The notes beneath the pieces were generated by a model, which saw only the letters and a list, made by a program, of their open reading frames with translations, ran no database searches and was not told the origin of the DNA. This document shows, piece by piece, positions 16,375 through 24,307 of a stretch of 43,731 nt of DNA. Source of the stretch: an uncultured Alistipes sp. (lineage in GTDB: Bacteria; Bacteroidota; Bacteroidia; Bacteroidales; Rikenellaceae); contig CAJTLJ010000018.1 in assembly GCA_910577475.1 (NCBI GenBank), positions 1 to 43,731 of the forward strand, given 5' to 3'. The number at the start of each line of letters is the position of its first letter. The stretch's first letter is position 1. A program made the position numbers and the translations under genes.

Positions 16375-16983
16375 ATGACCATTCTGCCCGTCGCCTACCT
16401 GCCCTCGGTGGCCTACATGACCCACCTGCTGAAGGAGGAGTGCATCATCGACCTGCACGAGCACTACATCAAGCGCTCCGAGCGCAACCGCGCCCGCATC
16501 CTCGCCTCGTCGGGGGTGATGGAGCTGACGGCCCACCTCCGGCAGGCCAATCGTCCGCAGACACCCGTCCGCGACCTGCGGCTCGACTATTCGAAGCGGT
16601 GGCAGCACCAGCATGCCGTCGCGCTGCTGTCGGCCTACAAGTCATCGCCCTATTTCGACTACTACTGGGATCTGCTGGCCCCCTTCTACGAACGGAAGTA
16701 CGACTTTCTGGTCGACTACGACCTGGAGATCCTGCGCCGCATGCTGGCGATGATCGGGCTGGAGAGCCGCATGCCCCGCCTCTCGGAGCGGTACGTCGAA
16801 GCCGCGCCGGGCGACTGCGACCTGCGGCCCAAGCGGAACGAGGGCCCGGACTTCGGAGCCGAGCCCTACGTGCAGGTCTTCTCCGACCGCCTGCCCTTCG
16901 CGGCTAATCTTTCGGCGATCGATTTATGGTTTGCAGAAGGTCCGTCGGCACGGGACGTTTTAAGTCGCTGCCGCATCGGATAA
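16375..16983 (+). CDS. WbqC-like family protein
   Basis: 202-aa protein of the WbqC family, found in polysaccharide and glycan gene clusters; the biochemical role is not firmly established. Typical features: N-terminal AYLPSVAYMTHLL, the conserved Y-K-R-S-x-R-N-R segment (HYIKRSERNRARIL), LRLDYSKRWQHQHAVALLSAYKSSPYFDYYWD, and the C-terminal signature NLSAIDLWFAEGP. The start at 16375 was chosen because it opens directly into the family N-terminus and follows the promoter box. Its 3' end overlaps the convergent GH2 gene by 80 bases; both C-termini look genuine. Confidence 0.85.
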   Translation: MTILPVAYLPSVAYMTHLLKEECIIDLHEHYIKRSERNRARILASSGVMELTAHLRQANRPQTPVRDLRLDYSKRWQHQHAVALLSAYKSSPYFDYYWDLLAPFYERKYDFLVDYDLEILRRMLAMIGLESRMPRLSERYVEAAPGDCDLRPKRNEGPDFGAEPYVQVFSDRLPFAANLSAIDLWFAEGPSARDVLSRCRIG

Positions 16984-18949
16984 GGGCCCGGTCGCGCAAC
17001 GCTCCCGCCGTTACGACCGCCTCGCTCTCCCGGCCGAGCTCGAGCTCGGCGGTGCGGTAGATGGCCGGGGCATACCGCTCCAGCGCCACCGTGTCGCCAT
17101 TGACCGTCAGGAGAGGCTCCAACCCTTCGGAGGCATAGACCGTCAGCCGCTGCGGGGCGGCGGGGCGCTCGACCCAGCGTTTCTCGGCCAGATGGAGCGT
17201 CGGCTCGCGCCGGTTCCAGAGCGCCCGGTAGAGGTAGTAGGCATCCTTGCGGGTCCGGCGGTCGAAGCTCACCAGTCCCGAGCCGTTCAGTCCGCCTCCG
17301 CGGCGGGCCGATCCGTAGTCGCTCAACCCGTCGATCCACCACCCCCACAACAGCGAATCGGCCGCCAGCCGGCTGGCATACTCCTCGTGGAAACGGGTCT
17401 GCCGCCTCTCGGGCAGTTCCAGCGTGCCCCGTGTGGGACGTTCGTAGCGGTCGGGCTGCTGATCGGCGAACCCTTCGAATCCGTAGCAGACGGCCGAAGC
17501 AAGGTGGCTCCACTCGCCGGCCAGCTTCTCCAGCCAGAAGTTCACATCCTCCACCAGCCCGCGGGTCCAGCCCGCCTGCTGCCGCCAGATCACCCCGTCC
17601 GAAAGGAAGTTGAGCGGCCCGTTCTCGCTGCTCGTCACCACCGTGGGGCGCGAGGGATCGACCGCCCGGGCCGCCCGGTTGAGCCGGCCCACGTAGTCGG
17701 TCAGGTGCTTGTCGACACCGCGCAGGTCGGAGAAGAGCCCCCACATCACCACCGAGGGGTGGTTGATATGCTGGGCCACGATCTCCTGCAACAGCCGTTC
17801 GCCGTTCTGCTCGAAGGCGGGCGAAGCGAAGTAGCTCATGTCCGAGAGGAACGAGGTGCGCAGGAACGGCAGGTCGATCCGAACGAGCATGCCCTCCCGG
17901 TCGCACCGGTCGTAAAGCGCCTGCAGATGGGGTGCGGCCGGCGAACAGACGGCATTGGCCCCCAGATCGCGGGCCAGTTCGAGATCGGCAGCGGCCTCGC
18001 TGTCGCTCCACAGCGAAGCGACATCGGGCCGGTCGTAGGCCAGCGAAACGCCCCGCAGGTCGATCCGTTCACCGTTCAGGAACAGCCCCTGCGGCGTGAG
18101 CTCCACGCTGCGCAACCCCGTCGTCACCTCCACGCGGTCCGAGCTTTCGGCGGCCGACACCTCCGCCTCGAAGCGGTACAATGCCGGCGTTTCGGGCGAC
18201 CAGAGCTGCGGTTGAAGAATAGAGAAGGGGATCGAGAGCGGTTTCGAGCGGTCATAAGAACTTTTCAGGGTCCGGTGCTGGCGGAAAAGCAGGCGGTTCT
18301 GCGGGTCGAACGCCCGCAGGGTCACCTCGACGGTGCGGGGCGTGGGGATCGAGAGATGCAGTTCGGCGTAGCCCTCGACCCGCTCTTCGGAGATCTCCGC
18401 AGCATGGATCAGCAGTCCGTCCGTACCCAGGTAGAGGGGCGAAACGGCCACAGGATCGGTTACCAGCAGCTCCACGCCGCGGACGATGCCGCCGTAGAGG
18501 TTCCGCTCGGTGGCCGCCATCAAGTCGCTGCGCGGGGTATTGGCTACCAGCACCAGCAGCTGGTTGTCCGCGCCGAAGCGGATGAAGTCGGTGATCTCGA
18601 AAGTGAAGGCGACGCCCGCACCGACGTGGTTGCCGGCATGGTTGCCGTTGACGAAGAGGTCGGCCGCGTTCTCGACCCCCGCGAAACGGAGGAAGAGCCG
18701 TTTCCCGCTCCAGTCGGCCGGGATATAGAGGCTGCGGGTGTAGATGGCCTGCGTGCGCTGGTAGGGGTAGACGCCCGCCAGCGCATCGAAATTCCAGGTG
18801 TGGGGCAGCGAGACGGGGCGGGCCCGGTCGCCGCTGTTTTCGTGGACGAAGAAGAAAGACCAGCCGTCGTCGAGCGGGCGGGTCGTGCGCGCCTGCGCAC
18901 CGCCCGTCAGGGCGGCAAGGGTCAGCAGCAAGAGGAGGATTCGTTTCAT
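16904..18949 (-). CDS. Glycoside hydrolase family 2-like protein with altered catalytic motifs
   Basis: 681-aa secreted protein (signal peptide MKRILLLLLTLAALTGGAQA) with GH2 architecture: sugar-binding jelly roll (PLDDGWSFF, SLPHTWN, RFAGVENAADLFVNGNHAGNHVGAG), immunoglobulin-like domain, then the TIM barrel. The normal acid/base motif W-x-x-x-N-E reads WGLFSD, so Glu is replaced by Asp408. The nucleophile motif S-E-Y-G is not intact; the matching region reads VCYGFEGF (E492 is the only nearby acid). The downstream LLWGWWIDGLSDYGSARR...GLVSFDRRTRKDAYY segment is typical GH2. It may be a beta-galactosidase relative with changed chemistry or a non-catalytic binding protein. It starts 24 bases after the YeiH-type gene, probably in one operon. 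Confidence 0.85.
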   Translation of the reverse strand: MKRILLLLLTLAALTGGAQARTTRPLDDGWSFFFVHENSGDRARPVSLPHTWNFDALAGVYPYQRTQAIYTRSLYIPADWSGKRLFLRFAGVENAADLFVNGNHAGNHVGAGVAFTFEITDFIRFGADNQLLVLVANTPRSDLMAATERNLYGGIVRGVELLVTDPVAVSPLYLGTDGLLIHAAEISEERVEGYAELHLSIPTPRTVEVTLRAFDPQNRLLFRQHRTLKSSYDRSKPLSIPFSILQPQLWSPETPALYRFEAEVSAAESSDRVEVTTGLRSVELTPQGLFLNGERIDLRGVSLAYDRPDVASLWSDSEAAADLELARDLGANAVCSPAAPHLQALYDRCDREGMLVRIDLPFLRTSFLSDMSYFASPAFEQNGERLLQEIVAQHINHPSVVMWGLFSDLRGVDKHLTDYVGRLNRAARAVDPSRPTVVTSSENGPLNFLSDGVIWRQQAGWTRGLVEDVNFWLEKLAGEWSHLASAVCYGFEGFADQQPDRYERPTRGTLELPERRQTRFHEEYASRLAADSLLWGWWIDGLSDYGSARRGGGLNGSGLVSFDRRTRKDAYYLYRALWNRREPTLHLAEKRWVERPAAPQRLTVYASEGLEPLLTVNGDTVALERYAPAIYRTAELELGRESEAVVTAGALRDRALIRCGSDLKRPVPTDLLQTINRSPKD

Positions 18950-18973
18950 GTCGATACCTTAATTATTCTGTCT

Positions 18974-20017
18974 CTATCCGATAAAGGGGGCGAGGCACTT
19001 CGCCAGCAGATAGCCGCCGAAGAAGAGCCACACGTAGATCAGGGCGGCCAGCAGGAAGGGCTTCGCACCGGCCTGACGGAACTTGTCGAAGCTGGTCTCG
19101 GCGCCCAGCGCAGTCATAGCCATCGTAAGCATGAAGTTGTCGGCGTAGTTGATCGCGTCGACGGCCGGCACGGGCAGCAGATCGAACGAGTTGAAGCCGA
19201 TGACGGCCAGAAATCCGAAGGCGAACCAGGGAATGGCGATCTTTCCGCCGCCCGCCTCGGCGCCCGACCTGCGGGCGGAACGGGCCAGCAGCCAGCTCAT
19301 GACGAGCAGCACGGGGGCCAGCATGATGACGCGGATCATCTTGACGATGATGGCCGGCGCGGCCACCGCATCGCCCATCGCGTTGCCGGCACCGACCACG
19401 TGGGCCACCTCGTGCAGCGTCGCTCCCGTATAGAGTCCCATCTGTTCGGGCGTCAGGTCGAAAGCGCCCGCGCGCCACAGAGCCGGGTAGAGGAACATGG
19501 AGAGGGTGCCGAAGATGACGACCGTCGACACCGCCACGGCGGTCTTGTGCGGCTGGGCCTTGACGACGGGTTCGGCGCCCAGCACGGCGGCGGCGCCGCA
19601 AATGGCGCTTCCGGTCGCCGTCAGCAGGGCCAGGTCCCGGTCCATCTTCAGCAGGCGTCCGAGCAGGATGCCCAGCAGCAGGGTGCCGACCACGACGACC
19701 GCATCGACCGCGATGGCCGAAAGACCGACGGCGATCACGCTCTGGAAGGTCAGGCGGAATCCGTAGAGCACGATGCCGGCCCGCAGCAGCTGCTTGGTGC
19801 AGAAGCGGATGCCCGGAACCCAGGTTTCGGGCAGGCGGTTGCGCAGGCTGTTCGCATAGAGCATGCCGAGCAGAATGCCCACGATCAGGGGGCTGAGCGA
19901 CAGCTCCTTCACGAAAGGGATGTCGGCCAGATAGAAGGCCGAGCAGGAGAAGAGGGCGATGAGCAGCATGCCGTGCAGCATGTTGCCTTTCGATTCGCTG
20001 AACATCACTTTTTTCAT
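18974..20017 (-). CDS. YeiH family (UPF0324) putative sulfate exporter
   Basis: 347-aa integral membrane protein of the YeiH/UPF0324 family (conserved hypothetical 698), proposed to export anions such as sulfate or sulfonates; experimental support is thin. About ten hydrophobic segments are visible. Family motifs include SPLIVGILLGMLYANSL, LLRAGIVLYGFRLT, the conserved TATGSAICGAAAVLG, YTGATLHEVAHVVGAG and ALGAETSFDKFR near the end. The ATG at 20017 was chosen because six upstream codons overlap the promoter box. It lies between a GNAT gene (25 bases upstream) and the GH2-like gene. Confidence 0.88.
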   Translation of the reverse strand: MKKVMFSESKGNMLHGMLLIALFSCSAFYLADIPFVKELSLSPLIVGILLGMLYANSLRNRLPETWVPGIRFCTKQLLRAGIVLYGFRLTFQSVIAVGLSAIAVDAVVVVGTLLLGILLGRLLKMDRDLALLTATGSAICGAAAVLGAEPVVKAQPHKTAVAVSTVVIFGTLSMFLYPALWRAGAFDLTPEQMGLYTGATLHEVAHVVGAGNAMGDAVAAPAIIVKMIRVIMLAPVLLVMSWLLARSARRSGAEAGGGKIAIPWFAFGFLAVIGFNSFDLLPVPAVDAINYADNFMLTMAMTALGAETSFDKFRQAGAKPFLLAALIYVWLFFGGYLLAKCLAPFIG

Positions 20018-20032
20018 TCGGTTTTCACGTTG

Positions 20033-20040
20033 CAAAGTTA
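20033..20040 (-). promoter_or_regulatory. -7 promoter box for the YeiH-GH2 pair
   Basis: TAACTTTG on the minus strand matches TAnnTTTG, placed between the GNAT stop (20042) and the YeiH start (20017). Confidence 0.55.
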
Positions 20041-20041
20041 A

Positions 20042-20611
20042 CTATTTTTCCGGGACGGGCCCATGGTCCGAGTAGCGGAGCACCGTTTCGCGCACGAATT
20101 TCCCGAAGCTCTCGGCCTGCGCACCTGTCAGCGGTTCCGGACGGCTCATCAGCACCAGCGGGTGCGGTTCGAAAGGCCGGGAATACGAGGGGTGCAGGTA
20201 GGGGTGTTCGTTCGCGACGAATCCATTGCGGCGGTAGAACCCGCAGCGCCGGCGGGTGAGCTCGTCCTCGGGCGGTTCGATCTCCAGAACGACCGGCTGG
20301 CCCCCGGAGGCCAGCCGCTCCAGGATCCGCGAGCCGAACTTTTCGTTCCGCAGGCCGGGGTCGACCGCCAGGTGCTCCAGATAGAGGCCCCCGGGGGTGC
20401 GCCAGCAGAAGACGACGGCGGCGACGCGCTCCCCGCTCAGGACGACCTGCGGCAGGAAGAGCGGATCGGCGAGCGCCTGCACGAGGTGTTCCCGGCTGCG
20501 TTTCTCGCACCGGGGGAAAGAGGCGTCGTAAATGCGCCACGCCTCGGCGAAACAGGGGTCCTCCGGGCCCTCCAGCCTCCTCCATCCGAGGGGCGATGCA
20601 TGTTTTTCCAT
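20042..20611 (-). CDS. GNAT family N-acetyltransferase
   Basis: 189-aa acetyl-CoA-dependent acyltransferase of the GNAT fold. Motif A is visible as LYLEHLAVDPGLRNEKFGSRIL (beta4 and the pyrophosphate-binding loop, here R-x-x-K-x-G), and motif B as RRRCGFYRRNGFVANEHPYLHPSY. The acceptor substrate cannot be predicted. The ATG at 20611 (MEKHASPLGW) was chosen because the 31 upstream codons run through A/T-rich promoter-like DNA. Transcribed toward YeiH. A weak TATCTTGC box lies upstream. It is the last host gene before the integrated island. Confidence 0.82.
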   Translation of the reverse strand: MEKHASPLGWRRLEGPEDPCFAEAWRIYDASFPRCEKRSREHLVQALADPLFLPQVVLSGERVAAVVFCWRTPGGLYLEHLAVDPGLRNEKFGSRILERLASGGQPVVLEIEPPEDELTRRRCGFYRRNGFVANEHPYLHPSYSRPFEPHPLVLMSRPEPLTGAQAESFGKFVRETVLRYSDHGPVPEK

Positions 20612-20704
20612 GACTGAAACCGTAAAATTTTTCGCAAGATACGAATTTTCTTCCGTTCGCCGGAAATATTTCCCGGACGGAAAAGCGGAGTGGGAAAAAT
20701 TCAT

Positions 20705-20713
20705 TATCTTTGT
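20705..20713 (+). repeat. Candidate attL (TATCTTTGT)
   Basis: First copy of a 9-base direct repeat at the left GC transition. It equals a Bacteroidetes -7 box, reminiscent of the short GTAnnTTTGC target cores known for IntDOT-type integrases. From here to the first island gene (20964) I see A/T-rich non-coding DNA and one terminator only. Confidence 0.4.
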
Positions 20714-20849
20714 CTGGGATAATCAATTATTCCGTATCTGATTGATACACATATAGCGAATGCTATGATAGAAAGTTGTTGGTAACGATTTGGCGACTTT
20801 GGAACTGCACTAATCTTCTGCATTATGCTTTGTCAAACAACTCTGATAC

Positions 20850-20896
20850 AAAAGTAGCCAAATTCCTTGATTGAGCAAAGAATTGGGCTACTTTTT
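20850..20896 (-). terminator. Terminator of the island operon
   Basis: A 20-base stem (AAAAGTAGCCAAATTCCTTG with CAAAGAATTGGGCTACTTTT; two mismatches, one G-U compatible) with a short loop and T tracts on both sides. It lies 68 bases after the AlbA-type gene on the minus strand and may work in both directions, insulating the island from the host. Confidence 0.8.
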
Positions 20897-20963
20897 CAGT
20901 TATAATCCCCTTTTATAGTTATAAATAGTCGTAATAGGTCATATTTCAGTCATAATTTATGGA

Positions 20964-22640
20964 TTACGACTTCAGGAACCAAGTTCGACCTTCAGGAGTG
21001 ATTAATCCTTTTTCTTTCATCTCTGAAAGAATGTTACCCAACATTCGTTCTTGTTGCTCATGTGTCTTATTTTGCGGCAGGACTTCTTTCAAATAATCGA
21101 ATATCGCATCACGCTTTGCTCCTGTAGAACCTGCGTTTTGCAAATACTGCAAAATCATTTGTTGAATTTTAGATTTGTCAAGACCTCTGTTACGTGTATA
21201 TTCTGGTAATTGATGTGTCTTCTTTGCCACATCAAGCGAAATATGATATTCAGAAACATCTCCCTCTAATAAGCCCCTTTCCAATAGTGCCACTACATTG
21301 TCCTCCGAAATACGATGCCCTTTTTGTACGGCATCCAACAATATACAATCTTCCAATGTCAAAGTGTCATTTTCCTTTAAGAGTTTGGTATATTTCTCAT
21401 TGATGGAATTACCATATATTTTTACGCCTACCTCTTTGTTCGTTGCATCTATTTCATAATCGGGCATCGGAAAATGACGACGCCACTGTTCGTTGAACAT
21501 CTTCTTGATTCCTCGACTTACAGTGTCAATCATGTTAAAGTTCACCATTGCCCGGCAAAGACATTCATTTCTGAAATGACGCTGTGGTCCTTTGGTTGCC
21601 AATGCTTTTTGCAAAGTACCGGGAATGAAGCTACCTCCGTTTTCATAATACAGATATCCTGGATTTTCCACAAAATTGATACGTTGTTGCAGGGTGTAAT
21701 CTTGATGCGCAATGGCATTGTGAAGTGCCTCGCGAATAGTATAATCATCATATTGCTTCATCGTATCAGGGAACAATGTTCCTCCAGGTAATTCTCTCAT
21801 AGTCAGATTTCGTATTTTACCCAGAATCTGATCTACGGTCAAAATGAACGGAACTGTAAAATGTTCGTAATCTACAACCTCTTGATGTTCATCACGTAAT
21901 GTCCAAGTTACCTCCGCCACAGCTGGACGAAGTTTAAAAACTGACACAGGCTTACCCAGAAGAATAATAGCAGCACGTGTCAATTTGCCATCAATCATGA
22001 TACCGCTATTGCAAAGCAATTCTTCTACCGACCATGCGTCAATTTCTTCTGACGGGATTTTAGAAGCATGAACCTTTTTGAACATTACACGTGCCTTTGC
22101 AATAGCCAATTCGTCCAAGTCCGCCAATGTAGCATTGGGAACGATCTCGGCAGACCAATCCTTAGCTTCAAATATAGGTTCTTCAAGAATCGCATCCAGC
22201 CTTTCTTGAGTCATTTCTACCAATGAATCTTCCACACGTTGCCATGCCTTTTTGTGGGCATACACAGGACGTCGAGGCAAATGCTTGGGAATATGAATCA
22301 CCCAAACTGTTTTCTGTGTATCCTCAGTTATATATTCATTGATACTCAAGCCTTCTGATGAAAGGTTTGTGCAATGTTCTATCAACTTCCAAACAGCAGA
22401 CTGGGCATTTAGATTGAACTTCGTAAGATCTGTTCCCACTATCTCCAAAGTCTTGTCCTGCACACCAATCACAAGATGCCCACCTTCCATATTGGCAATG
22501 GCAGATACATATGAGATTACATCATTCTTTTCGTCTCCTGCAAAGGAGTTTTTCAAATTCTTCATCTCTTTCCATTCACAGCAGGCATTTTCCTGTGGGA
22601 ATTCGCGAAGCAAGTATTGTTGAAGTTCTTTTGAAATCAT
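20964..22640 (-). CDS. AlbA/Schlafen-domain putative DNA-binding, ATPase-like protein
   Basis: 558-aa protein of the type often annotated as AlbA_2 (Schlafen AlbA)-containing transcriptional regulator or RecG-like. The AlbA_2 domain occupies about residues 15-145 (ANMEGGHLVIGVQD, WVIHIPKHLPRRPVYAH). A GHKL/HATPase_c_4-like region follows (about 300-400; YTIREALHNAIAHQDYT, EN-P-G-YLYYENGG). The C-terminus (about 470-558) looks like a winged helix (DAIFDYLKEVLP, ILSEMKEKGLITPEGR). Such proteins recur beside type I and IIG restriction systems. It starts 4 bases after the previous gene stop, so translation is probably coupled. It is the last gene of the island operon; its role in defence or regulation is inferred from location. 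Confidence 0.78.
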   Translation of the reverse strand: MISKELQQYLLREFPQENACCEWKEMKNLKNSFAGDEKNDVISYVSAIANMEGGHLVIGVQDKTLEIVGTDLTKFNLNAQSAVWKLIEHCTNLSSEGLSINEYITEDTQKTVWVIHIPKHLPRRPVYAHKKAWQRVEDSLVEMTQERLDAILEEPIFEAKDWSAEIVPNATLADLDELAIAKARVMFKKVHASKIPSEEIDAWSVEELLCNSGIMIDGKLTRAAIILLGKPVSVFKLRPAVAEVTWTLRDEHQEVVDYEHFTVPFILTVDQILGKIRNLTMRELPGGTLFPDTMKQYDDYTIREALHNAIAHQDYTLQQRINFVENPGYLYYENGGSFIPGTLQKALATKGPQRHFRNECLCRAMVNFNMIDTVSRGIKKMFNEQWRRHFPMPDYEIDATNKEVGVKIYGNSINEKYTKLLKENDTLTLEDCILLDAVQKGHRISEDNVVALLERGLLEGDVSEYHISLDVAKKTHQLPEYTRNRGLDKSKIQQMILQYLQNAGSTGAKRDAIFDYLKEVLPQNKTHEQQERMLGNILSEMKEKGLITPEGRTWFLKS

Positions 22641-22644
22641 AATT

Positions 22645-23229
22645 TTATTTTAAATATTCCTTGTACTCAGTTCTTAATTTCTGCCCAATCTCCGCTATTA
22701 TGAGCACCTGGTTATCTATGGCATTGGCCAACATATGAGAGGCTTTTACTCTTTGCTCATGCAATGCCGCACATAATTGTTCTGCAAATTCAGACGGTTC
22801 AACTGTTGCTATCTTGTGCCCTATTTCAGCAACAAGAGTAAGTAATTTGTTTATGCAATCCATAGATTCTCTTCCATGATATTTCTTTTCTATGTCAGAA
22901 AAATCATAGTACAAGTAAATGGAATTCAACCGGCTTTCTGTTTCTTGAAATAGCTTGTTAGACTTCATACAAGCCACTTGTATTTTTTGTACTGTAATAG
23001 GATTACAATCTTTGTCATACTCTTTTAATGCAGTTTGAAGCATATAATACATATCAAGCGTTTCTTGATACCACGACATAGCTTTCTCAACTACCTCCAA
23101 TTTACGTTGAAAGACCATAGTACGTAGTTCGCGGTTATGCTTAACTCTATCAGAGATAGCATTAATGATGGCTTGTATTATTATTGTAACTAACGAGCCT
23201 ATTAAGCCGGCGGTAATGTATTGTTCCAT
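22645..23229 (-). CDS. Small membrane-anchored helical protein of unknown function
   Basis: 194-aa protein with one N-terminal hydrophobic segment (about residues 6-25, AGLIGSLVTIIIQAIINAI) followed by a basic stretch (RVKHNRELR) and a mainly helical cytoplasmic part. I do not recognise the family. The ATG at 23229 was preferred over an in-frame GTG four codons upstream. It is embedded in the island operon: 57 bases after the coiled-coil gene and 4 bases before the AlbA/Schlafen-type gene. Membrane-anchored small partners are common in multi-gene anti-phage systems, but nothing in the sequence proves such a role. Confidence 0.7.
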   Translation of the reverse strand: MEQYITAGLIGSLVTIIIQAIINAISDRVKHNRELRTMVFQRKLEVVEKAMSWYQETLDMYYMLQTALKEYDKDCNPITVQKIQVACMKSNKLFQETESRLNSIYLYYDFSDIEKKYHGRESMDCINKLLTLVAEIGHKIATVEPSEFAEQLCAALHEQRVKASHMLANAIDNQVLIIAEIGQKLRTEYKEYLK

Positions 23230-23286
23230 AATAAATTGCACTTTAATTAAAGTAATTAATTTTTAATAATGGTATTACTATGATAA

Positions 23287-24252
23287 TTAGAATAGTTTTA
23301 ATTGTTTTTCCTCATCTTCTCTAATCTGTCTTTTGCGTTTACCTTCCGGTGTTTCAACAGGTTTGTCGTTTTCAAAATAATGATTGACTAATAAAACCTC
23401 ATAGCCGGATATACGCACCTCTCCCTCTGCATTTATTTTTTTATGTGTTATTAAATGACAATTGATAGAGGACCCATTTTTGAATAAAACTTTACCAGTC
23501 TGAACCAAAGTTTTGAACTCGTTTGACTTCATTGTAAACGAAATCACTTCACCATTGTATATACCAGTCCATTTGTACTTCCCTTTTTTCAATACAGGAG
23601 ATACAATCTCAATTATTGCATTTTCATCATTGTCCGGTTCTATTTCATCAGATGTCATGATATAATTAGGAAAATCCACCTTGCTTATTTCCTTTTGGAA
23701 ATACATGTTTGATTTAGAAACATCTGTAATAGAAACGGTAACTTTGTCTACTTTATTACAACCACTTATAGCTTCATAGTAATTGGATCTTTTTTTCTTT
23801 ACAACATTTTCATCAATACTACGACTTAATCTTGCGGTTTCTGCTTCAATTTTGGCTATATCATATTTAAGTTCAGCTACCTTTTTCTGTTCCTTAAGTT
23901 GCTTTATCTCTTCGCTCTCAAACACTGACTGAATTGACATTCGGGTTAATTCATCCAAAGTGGTAGTAAGGGGAGTGCCAAGAACATTTGTTATAAGATA
24001 AAGTGCTACACCTACCTTAAGGGCGTTTTTGTCATTAGACTTGAATTTAAACCAACTACGCAATCCACCTTCACCAAGCGGTTCTGTTTCGATTTCAATA
24101 TCAACTTTTAATTTCTGGGATATTTCTTTGGCAATACCAAGAAATTCGTATTCACACTTATTGAATACGATTGCATTCATAGTATGACTATTGTCATTAA
24201 ACCAATAATGCAGTTCAATAGTATTTCCTTTTAAAACAGTTATGTCAGTCAT
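23287..24252 (-). CDS. Coiled-coil protein with C-terminal clamp-type QLKLF motif, unknown function
   Basis: 321-aa protein of no recognised family. The N-terminal part (1-105) is mixed alpha/beta. A charged coiled-coil follows (about 110-155, EEIKQLKEQKKVAELKYD and onward). The C-terminal 160 residues look beta-rich, with WTGIYNGEVISF and GYEVLLVNHYF. The very end reads KQLKLF, matching the QLxLF consensus of peptides that bind the bacterial sliding clamp DnaN. It sits 55 bases after the fused restriction-modification gene and is probably cotranscribed. A tie to replication or to DNA ends is inference from the terminal motif. Confidence 0.7.
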   Translation of the reverse strand: MTDITVLKGNTIELHYWFNDNSHTMNAIVFNKCEYEFLGIAKEISQKLKVDIEIETEPLGEGGLRSWFKFKSNDKNALKVGVALYLITNVLGTPLTTTLDELTRMSIQSVFESEEIKQLKEQKKVAELKYDIAKIEAETARLSRSIDENVVKKKRSNYYEAISGCNKVDKVTVSITDVSKSNMYFQKEISKVDFPNYIMTSDEIEPDNDENAIIEIVSPVLKKGKYKWTGIYNGEVISFTMKSNEFKTLVQTGKVLFKNGSSINCHLITHKKINAEGEVRISGYEVLLVNHYFENDKPVETPEGKRKRQIREDEEKQLKLF

Positions 24253-24307
24253 TGTATTCCTTTTAGATTAAATGTACTTTAGCTAAGCCAATAAAATCTT
24301 TTCAATT

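Noticed and set aside
17192..20041. 949-aa plus-strand frame across GH2 and the YeiH-type gene
   Set aside because: Spans two well-supported minus-strand genes; no domain visible, only GC-driven lack of stops.
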